From a virus: a stretch of DNA of 26,847 bases. The notes beneath the pieces are model-generated. The model did not search any database. It had not been told where the DNA came from and saw only the letters and a list, made by a program, of their open reading frames with translations. A program made the translations under genes and the position numbers. The stretch is from positions 1 through 26,847 of IMG/VR virus record IMGVR_UViG_3300042328_000892. One strand, given 5' to 3'. Shown piece after piece: positions 7,680 through 14,544 of this stretch (position 1 is the first letter of the stretch; each line of letters opens with the position of its first letter).

Positions 7680-8612
7680 AAATCGAGAAAAATTTTCATC
7701 ATCGTCAATGCTATGTTGCCTGAATAACTCTTGGTTTAATCCCAATTTAATTTTTTCAGGCAACGCATTTACTGAAAAATGATTAGGATAAGTTACCAGA
7801 TTATGGTTATGTCTTAATTTTTGTTGATTAAACCATTCAATGGTTTCATTATAATAGAATATGTTCAGATTACTTATAGTATAACTAACAAATAAATCTA
7901 TATTAAGTGATTGAAAAAAATGAATATTTTCTAAAAGAATATCCCATTTAAGCGGAAATCTCATGTATTCAAATCTTTTTTCTATTCCGTCGATGCTCAG
8001 ACAAATATTTAAATTTTTAAACTGTTTTAAGATATTTTGTTGTTTTTGATTGAGTTGTACTGAGCCATTTGACACTAAAGAAATATAACAATCAGTATTA
8101 CCAATCGAAATCATATATTCTAATATATCAAAATTTTTCTTTTCAAATAACGGCTCCCCACCAACAAAAGATAACATGACTAGATCTTTATATGAGATTG
8201 AATCAAGTTGATCCTGACTGATAATTTCAAATGTTTTAACTTTTTTAAGTGTTGCCCAGGCACTGCTAAAACTAGGACTACAAGTAACACAGGTGCTGTT
8301 ACACAAATTTGATGTATATAATTTAAGTATTTGATGTGAGAAATCACCATCTCGACAATCTTTTTCAATAAATCGGATATCTCGATTAGTGTAGAAATCA
8401 AAAGAAGAATTTTTTAATTGTCTGTCACTGGTTTTACCTTGATCTTCTAAGGTCCAACATTTTTGACAGGCAACAGGACGTTGCCCGTTGAGCATTTCTG
8501 TTTGTAATTGTTTTATATTTGTATCTTTTGGTAATAAACAACAAGGAGTAATGAATCCAGATGGCCTATGTTCAGCACTAAAAAAAGGTAACACGCAAAA
8601 ATAATCATTCAT
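7587..8612 (-). CDS. Radical SAM protein with N-terminal twitch-like cysteine cluster
   Basis: A 341-residue radical SAM enzyme. The CX3CX2C motif binding the S-adenosylmethionine [4Fe-4S] cluster is C104-NST-C108-VT-C111, and the GGEP motif is at 151-154. An extra cysteine set lies N-terminally: C6, C24-C25, C49-QK-C52, followed by WTLEDQGKTSDRQ. This is the arrangement of twitch-domain radical SAM proteins, in which these residues bind an auxiliary Fe-S cluster. Substrate unknown. The gene is on the opposite strand to its neighbours, AT-rich, and flanked on both sides by TAAATACT motifs, all signs of separate acquisition. The phage also carries Fe-S assembly genes (iscU, iscA), which would serve such an enzyme. 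Confidence 0.88.
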   Translation of the reverse strand: MNDYFCVLPFFSAEHRPSGFITPCCLLPKDTNIKQLQTEMLNGQRPVACQKCWTLEDQGKTSDRQLKNSSFDFYTNRDIRFIEKDCRDGDFSHQILKLYTSNLCNSTCVTCSPSFSSAWATLKKVKTFEIISQDQLDSISYKDLVMLSFVGGEPLFEKKNFDILEYMISIGNTDCYISLVSNGSVQLNQKQQNILKQFKNLNICLSIDGIEKRFEYMRFPLKWDILLENIHFFQSLNIDLFVSYTISNLNIFYYNETIEWFNQQKLRHNHNLVTYPNHFSVNALPEKIKLGLNQELFRQHSIDDDENFSRFLTEIQHQDQLKNISIKDYLPEFYELIKESI

Positions 8613-8620
8613 TGTAAAGC

Positions 8621-8627
8621 TATTTAA
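8621..8627 (-). promoter_or_regulatory. TTAAATA box just upstream of the radical SAM gene
   Basis: On the reverse strand TTAAATA ends eight bases before the ATG at 8612. A start six bases after the box would leave a three-base leader, so translation would be almost leaderless. No good sigma70 pair is visible nearby. Assignment as a promoter rests on similarity to the other TAAATA boxes in the window. Confidence 0.35.
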
Positions 8628-8664
8628 TCCATGCTATACTAAGTTAAATTAAAATTTAAAGTTC

Positions 8665-8674
8665 GATAAATACT
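8665..8674 (+). promoter_or_regulatory. Late-type promoter GATAAATACT
   Basis: GATAAATACT matches the T4 late box TATAAATA at 7 of 8 positions. It precedes the gene starting with TTG at 8693. A transcript starting six bases after the box would carry a 15-base leader containing GGAG (8682-8685). It would drive the structural run that follows. Confidence 0.6.
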
Positions 8675-8692
8675 CTAAACTGGAGCAAGATC

Positions 8693-8941
8693 TTGCAGAA
8701 ACGCACCCGTAGCATACTTACCGAGCTTGACGAATTACTCACGCACAAGGACAAGGATAACCTCCTAGAGTCACGTGCCAATAACATCATCAATGGTGCT
8801 ATTAACCTAATCCGTTATATCCGTGAAAACTATGATATTGAAACTGCTACTAAACTTGAAAATCGTTTATTAAACGCCATCAAAGGCCAAGATCCTGCTA
8901 AATTCTCACGTGGCATTAGGAAAATTCAAAATGAAGATTAA
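8693..8941 (+). CDS. Small helical protein of unknown function
   Basis: An 82-residue, charged, almost wholly helical protein. The start is TTG at 8693, supported by GGAG at 8682-8685 seven bases upstream and by the absence of any in-frame ATG near it. No known domain is recognised. It is the first gene after a late-type promoter and its end overlaps the next gene (ATG 8931) by 11 bases. Position suggests a virion-assembly or scaffold-type role, but nothing in the sequence proves it. Confidence 0.7.
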   Translation: MQKRTRSILTELDELLTHKDKDNLLESRANNIINGAINLIRYIRENYDIETATKLENRLLNAIKGQDPAKFSRGIRKIQNED

Positions 8942-9419
8942 TGAAGTAACTGTAAAAGAAGCATCATTGGGCCAGCTTGGTGCTGGTATTGCAGGTATAG
9001 GACAAGGAATCGCAGGTGCATTTAGATCAGGCGAAAAATTTGCTCCAATCCAAGGATTCAAAGCCGGTTGGCAGACCAAAGGTGCGGCTCAGGCACAGAA
9101 CAAACAAGTCAAGGATATAACCACACAGGTATTACAAAAGTGGGCGGCCTATAATCAAAACATCAAAACTAATAAAAATAGAGATGCTAATACACAAGAG
9201 GCAACAGCATGGCTAACACAATTCTTTGGCGGACAGAAGCCCACATCACAACCGACTGGTACCAATCCAGTACAGATCCAACAATGGTTACAGAAGGAAG
9301 TAGCTGGCTATATGGCTAACCAAGAAGTGGCGGCAGAACCACCAGCCGAGTTACCAGATATCACCAAGTTAAATAGAGAAGAGCTGTTACAGTTAAGACA
9401 ACAGCTACAGGCGGCATAA
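8931..9419 (+). CDS. Ala/Gln-rich putative structural protein
   Basis: A 162-residue protein read from ATG 8931, preceded by AGGA at 8918-8921; an upstream in-frame codon at 8910 has no ribosome site. Residues ~15-40 are Gly/Ala-rich (LGAGIAGIGQGIAGAF), possibly a hydrophobic helix. The C terminus (ELPDITKLNREELLQLRQQL) closely resembles an internal block of the next gene's product (KLPDVTRLTPEQKKQLLAQI), so the two proteins may share a binding site or origin. Proteins beginning MKINEV and of this composition are common near virion genes of aquatic T4-like phages (recall). No enzyme motif is seen. Confidence 0.7.
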   Translation: MKINEVTVKEASLGQLGAGIAGIGQGIAGAFRSGEKFAPIQGFKAGWQTKGAAQAQNKQVKDITTQVLQKWAAYNQNIKTNKNRDANTQEATAWLTQFFGGQKPTSQPTGTNPVQIQQWLQKEVAGYMANQEVAAEPPAELPDITKLNREELLQLRQQLQAA

Positions 9420-9421
9420 TC

Positions 9422-11341
9422 ATGAAACTATATCTATATGAAGGCTTAAACACTCAAGACCGTGCCAGTGTCTTGCTTTGGGAATCTGCAGGTCGCAAAC
9501 TTGTAGAAGCACAGTTAACCGCTGATCAAATCACGCAACTATTCCAACAGATTCAAACAGCCAAAGGTAATCGTACCTTAGTTGGTAAAGGTGTTGATGC
9601 TGGTGGTGCGGCTGCAAAAGCATGGAACGATTTAAAAAGTAAATTATATAACAGTGGTCCTATGGAAGGATTTGCAGCCGCATATGATCAAGCCGCTGAG
9701 AAACTAAAACAGGCAACTGGTGGTGATCAAGGTGCCATGCAGTATGTACAAAAATATCGTGACTTTGCTAAGAAACATCCTATCCTACAAGGATTTTTAT
9801 ACAGTGCTCTTATTGCCGCGGCTGGTATCAGTTCAGCAGGTCTTGGTGGTGCGGCTGCATTGGCACTGTTAAAAACCACAGACAAAGCTCTACAAGGTGA
9901 AGATATCCGTTCAGCACTATACTCTGGTGCTAAAACAGGTGCGTTAGCCTACGGTGCTAGTAAACTTGGTGATCTTATCAGAGGTGGCGATCAAGCACAA
10001 CAAGTTACTAGTAAATTACCAGCTAATGCCAATTGGATGGATTATGAAGCTGCATTAGAGCAGGCAAATCCAGCACTTCTCGATCGTGTAAAGGATATAA
10101 TAAATGACCCAGGAGTAACAGATGAGTTCAAAACTCAATACCTGAAGAATCTTTATACTTTTGGTAAAGATATCACTGACCCAGCTAGAATTACAAATCT
10201 GGTTCAAGCGCAGTATAAATTAGCAGACGCCGCTTTACAAGCTGCAGACCAAGCCACATTAGCTGCCGCAGGTAATCCTAATTTTGAAAGCCGAGACCTT
10301 AGCCGTAAACAAGTCCTAGCATTGTTTGAACGTGTTGCCCATCTAAACAGTCGCATGTTAAATGAAGGACGATTAGAAGAAGGCATCTGGGACGATATTA
10401 AATCAGGTGCAGGCAAAGGCCTACAAGGTATTAAAAGTCTAGCTGGTAAAACCGCAGGTGCAGTAGCACAAGGTGCCGCTAAAGTCGGACGTAGCATGAC
10501 TGCTAAGGTATCAAGTGATGCATTGACCAAAGCATGGGAAAAAGCTGGTAAGCCAACAGACAGTGTAGAAATTGAAAAACTATTACAAGCCCAAGGTGTT
10601 AATCCTGAAGTAGTTAAAACAGTATTCCAAGCTAACAGTATTCCACTAAGTGTAGCCGCAGGTGCTAGCACAGGTTCAGCAGGTGTAGATGCCAACGAGC
10701 CAATGCCAGATGTTATGTCGACTAACAGAGCTGAAACTCCAGCACCTATAGAACCTGCAACAGCTAGTGCTGGTCCAGGTGCACAAGTAGCGCAACAACA
10801 AGCACAACAAGCACCTCAGCAGACTACGCAACAACCCGCTAGTGCAGAACCCGCAACAAGCCCAGCTGATCAAGGTGCAGTGGCACAAGGTGTACAACAA
10901 GCTCAAAGTCAACAACAGCAACCAAGTGCAACTGCATCTAAGTTACCTGATGTTACTAGACTAACTCCAGAACAGAAAAAACAATTACTAGCACAGATTG
11001 ATAAACAATTAGCAAGCATGCCGGCTGCAACAGCACAACAACCAACGCCCCCAGCTCCACAACCGTCTGCGGCACCTGCACCAACAGCACCAACACAATC
11101 AGCAACAGCGAATAAGATGCCTGCATCAATAACTCCTGTGGCTACAACTCAACAGGCGATAGCCGCTAAGATGCCAGTAGCGACCAAAACTGCCAAACCC
11201 AAAGTACCATATTCCGCGGTCGCGCAGAAAGCCACACCAGCCAAGGTATCTGCACCACGCAATCCGGGTGCGCCGACTGATACAGAATACAACAAATTCC
11301 AAGACCTATTAAAACAGGCATTAGATAAACAAGGTGCATAA
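9422..11341 (+). CDS. Large Ala/Gln/Pro-rich protein with a hydrophobic glycine-rich segment
   Basis: A 639-residue protein. Residues 121-150 (ILQGFLYSALIAAAGISSAG onward) form a Gly/Ala-rich hydrophobic segment long enough to span a membrane once or as a hairpin. A second hydrophobic stretch may lie near 165-185. Residues ~425-620 are low-complexity Ala, Gln, Pro and Thr with repeated KMP and QQ units; a KLPDVTRL block near residue 507 is shared with the upstream gene's product. It starts two bases after the upstream stop, and its stop shares one base with the next ATG. Such proteins could be internal virion or ejection proteins that cross the host membrane with the DNA (inference). A long antisense reading frame here reflects codon bias, not a gene. 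Confidence 0.75.
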   Translation: MKLYLYEGLNTQDRASVLLWESAGRKLVEAQLTADQITQLFQQIQTAKGNRTLVGKGVDAGGAAAKAWNDLKSKLYNSGPMEGFAAAYDQAAEKLKQATGGDQGAMQYVQKYRDFAKKHPILQGFLYSALIAAAGISSAGLGGAAALALLKTTDKALQGEDIRSALYSGAKTGALAYGASKLGDLIRGGDQAQQVTSKLPANANWMDYEAALEQANPALLDRVKDIINDPGVTDEFKTQYLKNLYTFGKDITDPARITNLVQAQYKLADAALQAADQATLAAAGNPNFESRDLSRKQVLALFERVAHLNSRMLNEGRLEEGIWDDIKSGAGKGLQGIKSLAGKTAGAVAQGAAKVGRSMTAKVSSDALTKAWEKAGKPTDSVEIEKLLQAQGVNPEVVKTVFQANSIPLSVAAGASTGSAGVDANEPMPDVMSTNRAETPAPIEPATASAGPGAQVAQQQAQQAPQQTTQQPASAEPATSPADQGAVAQGVQQAQSQQQQPSATASKLPDVTRLTPEQKKQLLAQIDKQLASMPAATAQQPTPPAPQPSAAPAPTAPTQSATANKMPASITPVATTQQAIAAKMPVATKTAKPKVPYSAVAQKATPAKVSAPRNPGAPTDTEYNKFQDLLKQALDKQGA

Positions 11342-12573
11342 TGAAATTATTTGAGATAAAACGCCAGGCCGCTGATTTCTTGCTTACAGAAAGCAAGAAC
11401 GTGCATCTCGAGCACCTCGAGGACCTAATATTTAACAAGGGCTATGCAGGCGCGGAAGAAGCCCTAGACTATCTCGAAAGTCTGCGTCACATGCTGGCAG
11501 AAGGCACAGGAACTACGACTCAACTCACAGTCAAATGGGACGGATCGCCAGCGATCATCTGTGGCATTGACCCAGAAGACAGCAAGTTCTTTGTGGGTAC
11601 CAAAGCAGTGTTCAGCAAGGGTGAACCTAAACGTGCTAAATCTGTTAAACAGATACAACAATGGTATGGTGATCAACCTGAACTAGCTGAAATCTTGATA
11701 TCGGCATTGAAATATCTCAGCAAGTTAAATATCGGTGGTGTGGTACAAGGTGACTTGTTATTCACCCCAGGCAAGGTTACCAAGGTAGAAGTCAATGATG
11801 AACTCTGTTATGTGTTCACTCCCAATACCATCACCTATGCTGTGCCAGTTGATAGCCATCTAGGTCAACGCATAGCTGAAGCTAAACTAGGTATCATATT
11901 CCATACCACCTATACTGGTGGTGACACTATTGACGAGATGACTGCACAGTTTGGTGTAAACGTTGGTAGTCTCACCCAGACCAGAGACGTATGGTTTGAT
12001 GATGCTACATACAAAGACTACACAGGTGTAGCCAGCTTGACCCCAACAGAAAATCTCAAGATAGAAAAATATCTAGCCGCAACAGCCAAGACCATGCAGA
12101 AGATTGGCGGCCAACGCTTTGATATCGTATTACAAGATCGTGAATTTAATCGCATGATCAAGCCCTTCATCAACAAGATGATCCGTGCAGGCATCCAGGC
12201 TATAGATCCTACAGCCTTTCTCAAGGATTTTATAGCACACTATAATCAAGAAATGATGAAAGGTGTGGAAGACCCCACCAGTCGCGTGGCACAGAATCGC
12301 GTGGCCAAGATCAAGGCCAAGGAACAGTGGATCGCTGACAACAGCAATAATCTAGTGGGAATCCTAGCAGTATACAAGAGAATGATCGAATTAAAACACA
12401 TGCTATTAGCTAAACTACAGAAGGTAGAAGGTATCGGCACGTTCCAAAAGACCAACGACGGCTACAAAGTAACAGCACCAGAAGGATTTGTTGCTATAGG
12501 ACACGATGGTGGCGCTGTTAAACTGGTGGATCGTTTGACCTTCAGTAGGATGAATTTTTTGAAGTCGGCATAA
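11341..12573 (+). CDS. DUF6267-like protein with nucleotidyltransferase (ligase-type) motifs
   Basis: A 410-residue protein resembling a family widespread in T4-like cyanophages (recalled as DUF6267). It opens with a helical region containing NVHLEHLEDLIFNKG. Residues 62-72 (TVKWDGSPAI) match motif I KxDG of covalent nucleotidyltransferases such as DNA/RNA ligases, with Lys65 as the would-be adenylated residue. VVQGDLLFTPG (134-144) fits motif III. Near the C terminus EGFVA (381-385) and GAVKLVDR (391-398) fit motifs IV and V. A ~200-residue helical insert lies between III and IV, longer than usual. The motif order supports a ligase-like core, but activity is inferred. It shares one base with the upstream stop and ends just before a late promoter. 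Confidence 0.8.
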   Translation: MKLFEIKRQAADFLLTESKNVHLEHLEDLIFNKGYAGAEEALDYLESLRHMLAEGTGTTTQLTVKWDGSPAIICGIDPEDSKFFVGTKAVFSKGEPKRAKSVKQIQQWYGDQPELAEILISALKYLSKLNIGGVVQGDLLFTPGKVTKVEVNDELCYVFTPNTITYAVPVDSHLGQRIAEAKLGIIFHTTYTGGDTIDEMTAQFGVNVGSLTQTRDVWFDDATYKDYTGVASLTPTENLKIEKYLAATAKTMQKIGGQRFDIVLQDREFNRMIKPFINKMIRAGIQAIDPTAFLKDFIAHYNQEMMKGVEDPTSRVAQNRVAKIKAKEQWIADNSNNLVGILAVYKRMIELKHMLLAKLQKVEGIGTFQKTNDGYKVTAPEGFVAIGHDGGAVKLVDRLTFSRMNFLKSA

Positions 12574-12576
12574 ATA
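12570..12576 (+). promoter_or_regulatory. Late-type promoter ATAAATA for the monocistronic putative structural gene
   Basis: CATAAATAAAA, overlapping the stop of the upstream gene. The predicted start at about 12582 puts a hairpin at the extreme 5' end of the message: stem 12583-12587 with 12592-12596 (one G-U pair) and a GAAA loop. The same start is also the ATG of a seven-codon reading frame (MRESVQT) whose TAG at 12603-12605 overlaps the AGGAG (12604-12608) of the main gene. Confidence 0.6.
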
Positions 12577-12617
12577 AAAGTATGCGCGAAAGCGTACAAA
12601 CTTAGGAGAAACATAAC

Positions 12618-12986
12618 ATGGCAACAATTACAAGAACAAACGGTGGTGCACGTAATCTAGGCACAGATGCAGCTAATATTGCAGTTACAGGCCGCACGCT
12701 TACACACTACACAGTAACATCAGCAGGTATGTTAACATACGGTAACGGTACAGTAATCAACTACCTAGCAGCTGGTTCAGACTATGAAAAATTAGTTTTA
12801 GCTATCGAGCAAATTGGTTCTATCGAACTATTAGGTCAACCATTAACAGGTAACCTATTCCACGTAGCATTATCAGGTGCAGCACCAAGTCCAGCAACTG
12901 GTCCAACAAGCCTACAAGCGTATTGCAACACATACGTAAATGGTTCTGGTGTTTCAGGCGCTACAGTAGCAGCATTCTCATACTAA
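12618..12986 (+). CDS. Putative abundant small virion protein
   Basis: A 122-residue Ala/Gly/Thr-rich protein without membrane segments or enzyme motifs. It has its own late promoter (12570), a strong AGGAG nine bases before ATG 12618, a 5' hairpin and an intrinsic terminator right after the stop. The protein uses a narrow set of codons (gca, aca, ggt, cta). All this is typical of a highly expressed structural protein such as a capsid decoration or tail-tube component. The exact role cannot be told from sequence. It contains one Cys (in QAYCNTY). Confidence 0.75.
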   Translation: MATITRTNGGARNLGTDAANIAVTGRTLTHYTVTSAGMLTYGNGTVINYLAAGSDYEKLVLAIEQIGSIELLGQPLTGNLFHVALSGAAPSPATGPTSLQAYCNTYVNGSGVSGATVAAFSY

Positions 12987-13012
12987 TCTAAAACTTAGTA
13001 TTCAAGTAACAC

Positions 13013-13042
13013 AAAACGGCACTTTTATAGTGCCGTTTTTTT
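13013..13042 (+). terminator. Intrinsic terminator after the putative structural gene
   Basis: An 11-base perfect stem (13013-13023 with 13029-13039) around a TTTAT loop, followed by a run of T ending at 13042. It ends the transcript of the gene at 12618-12986 and directly abuts the ATG at 13043 of the next gene. Confidence 0.93.
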
Positions 13043-13486
13043 ATGGCCATAAATATCACTGTGGACACTCAACAATATCTCTATCAAGGATTTACATTAA
13101 TAGATATAACTCCAACGGGAGTTATAAGTTATTCGCCCCAGAACGAACATAAGCGTAATCAACAACGCAACTGGGAAACTGTCCAACAGATCCTAAGCCT
13201 ACGCACACAGCCTACTATATTAGAAACTGACAACCTTGTTGATGATGTTATCAAGTATAACTTTGGTATCAAGTATCAAGGTGAACACAAGATCTGGACA
13301 TTTAAGTTTGGGGTCGACTATGCAGATATCTATCAAGAAGGTCCAGATAAGTTTGGATTGATCAAGAATGATTTTAAGATAACCCCAGTGATCCTAAACC
13401 TAACAGAAACCATTTTACCAGAACTTGCAGTGTTTACCCCAAAAGGTCCATGGAATAACATATATTTTAAATCAATTGGAGAATAG
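13043..13486 (+). CDS. Conserved-looking hypothetical protein, unusual start context
   Basis: A 147-residue soluble protein with alternating strands, not assignable to a family; similar unnamed proteins occur in aquatic T4-like phages as far as I recall. The first ATG (13043) lies inside the T-run of the upstream terminator with no ribosome site. An in-frame GTG at 13061 (Val7) lies exactly five bases after an ATAAATA box (13049-13055). The protein may therefore begin at 13061 on a leaderless mRNA and be 141 residues long. Which start is used cannot be decided from the sequence alone. Confidence 0.75.
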   Translation: MAINITVDTQQYLYQGFTLIDITPTGVISYSPQNEHKRNQQRNWETVQQILSLRTQPTILETDNLVDDVIKYNFGIKYQGEHKIWTFKFGVDYADIYQEGPDKFGLIKNDFKITPVILNLTETILPELAVFTPKGPWNNIYFKSIGE

Positions 13487-13488
13487 AG

Positions 13489-13587
13489 TAAATATATTAG
13501 ATGCTCAAAGGCATTCATTAAGGCACATATTAAGGCACATTGTTAAGGCTCACTCAAAAGACGGCATCGCTCACTTAGGAAGGCGAG
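13489..13587 (+). repeat. Repetitive leader before the holin-like gene
   Basis: Four imperfect copies of a 12-13-base unit beginning AAGGC (starting near 13508, 13521, 13533 and 13546; two of them AAGGCACAT) fill the gap between genes. A TAAATA box at 13489-13494 begins it. Each unit contains an AAGG like the true ribosome site (GGAAGG, about 13578-13583). No gene of useful length is seen here. Confidence 0.5.
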
Positions 13588-13851
13588 ATGGCCAAACCAA
13601 CAGAAATTGAGAAACAGAATCTAGAAGCCCACGTTGAGATATGTGCTGTGAGGTACAGCAACTTGGAAACTAAACTAGAAAACTTAGAACATCGTATGGA
13701 AAAACTTGAAGGCTACCTAGTCAGCATCAAGGCCAGTCTAGACGACAAATTTGAAGGTCGCGGCAAGCAAAGTGTCAGCACCTTAGTCAGCATCTTAGGT
13801 GTAATCCTAGCAGGACTCATCGGATTTATCGGATCAGCCCTCTTCAAGTAA
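13588..13851 (+). CDS. Coiled-coil protein with C-terminal membrane anchor, holin/XhlA-like
   Basis: An 87-residue protein. Residues ~22-52 form heptads (LETKLENLEHRMEKLEGYL), then SVSTLVSILGVILAGLIGFI (62-81) is a single hydrophobic helix ending in SALFK. This N-in, coiled coil plus one C-terminal membrane helix layout resembles XhlA-type lysis proteins and some holins. The ribosome site AGGAAGG before ATG 13588 is one of the strongest in the window. The leader holds a repeat array that could time expression. It could instead be a virion-membrane or unrelated anchor protein; no endolysin is adjacent. Confidence 0.7.
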   Translation: MAKPTEIEKQNLEAHVEICAVRYSNLETKLENLEHRMEKLEGYLVSIKASLDDKFEGRGKQSVSTLVSILGVILAGLIGFIGSALFK

Positions 13852-13860
13852 CTAAATACT
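13850..13860 (+). promoter_or_regulatory. TAAATACT box five bases before an ATG
   Basis: CTAAATACT at 13852-13860; TAAATA ends at 13858 and the next ATG is at 13864, exactly five bases on. If this is a late-type promoter the mRNA starts at the ATG and is leaderless. Confidence 0.45.
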
Positions 13861-13863
13861 TAC

Positions 13864-14073
13864 ATGAAGATAGTCGAATTATACAATAACATTCACTTAC
13901 CCGTCAACAATGAAGAAGCAGAACTCTTAGAACGCTTCATTGGTGCAACACCCATAGCCAAGAGCCACCTAACAGAGCGTGAGCAGATCCTAGCTAATCA
14001 ACTGACAGTCAAGGATGTGCTTCTACGTACGAATACTGATGGCAAAATCTACTATAAAAAACGCACCGGCTGA
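13864..14073 (+). CDS. Small hypothetical protein
   Basis: A 69-residue protein with a charged C terminus (TDGKIYYKKRTG) and no recognised domain. No Shine-Dalgarno sequence precedes ATG 13864; a TAAATA box ends five bases upstream. Its 3' end overlaps the next gene (ATG 14039) by 35 bases in another frame. Conserved small proteins of this kind are common in the virion-assembly regions of aquatic T4-like phages, but I cannot name a function. Confidence 0.65.
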   Translation: MKIVELYNNIHLPVNNEEAELLERFIGATPIAKSHLTEREQILANQLTVKDVLLRTNTDGKIYYKKRTG

Positions 14074-14530
14074 GTTTGACGTCGAAAAGATACGGCGATT
14101 TACACAACAAGAACTCGCAAAATTAGCCAACGATCCCACAGAATTACCTTTTTGTTATCAATTAGGCAAAGATGTTCTCGTGGGCCGATACAAGATCCTT
14201 AATATAGATGAGCGTTGCTGGCGAGTAACTGATGGTGATCAACAGCTATTTGATTTCTTCAATCGCAAGGATGCTATCTATTACTGTATAGCCCTGCATA
14301 AACAGAAAATACAGCTGGCCAAGGACATACAACACTGCGATAGTCTGCTAAATCGTTTGGAATTTGATGCTAGTCTATATCGCCAACGCTATAAGAAAGC
14401 ACAGGCCAAAGGTGATGATTGGGGTGAAGAATATTACTCGGCCCGTTACACAGAAACCATGGATCGCATCGAACAGGCCAAGAAAGAATTACGGAAATCT
14501 TTAAACTTGGCTAAATATATTAAACTGTAA
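14039..14530 (+). CDS. Hypothetical protein with C-terminal coiled coil
   Basis: A 163-residue protein read from ATG 14039 (MAKSTIKNAPAEF); an upstream in-frame ATG at 14015 would overlap the preceding gene by 59 bases and has its AGG too close. The first half contains YQLGKDVLVGRYKI and CWRVTD, a probable small beta domain. The second half (from residue ~80) is a long charged helix likely to form a coiled coil. No enzyme motif seen. The gene sits between a small hypothetical gene and the acidic-tailed protein gene at 14545, in one co-directional run. Role unknown, possibly assembly. Confidence 0.7.
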   Translation: MAKSTIKNAPAEFDVEKIRRFTQQELAKLANDPTELPFCYQLGKDVLVGRYKILNIDERCWRVTDGDQQLFDFFNRKDAIYYCIALHKQKIQLAKDIQHCDSLLNRLEFDASLYRQRYKKAQAKGDDWGEEYYSARYTETMDRIEQAKKELRKSLNLAKYIKL

Positions 14531-14544
14531 TTAGGAAATTAACC

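Noticed and set aside
10204-10695. Long antisense frame of 163 codons opposite the Ala/Gln/Pro-rich gene
   Set aside because: Alanine-rich genes with few antisense stops give such frames; no ribosome site and no protein-like pattern.
13425-13610. Reading frame of 61 codons spanning the repeat leader, encoding a RHSLRHILRHIVKAH-type repeat
   Set aside because: It starts inside one gene and ends inside the next, has no ribosome site, and its repeat simply reflects the DNA repeats of the leader.
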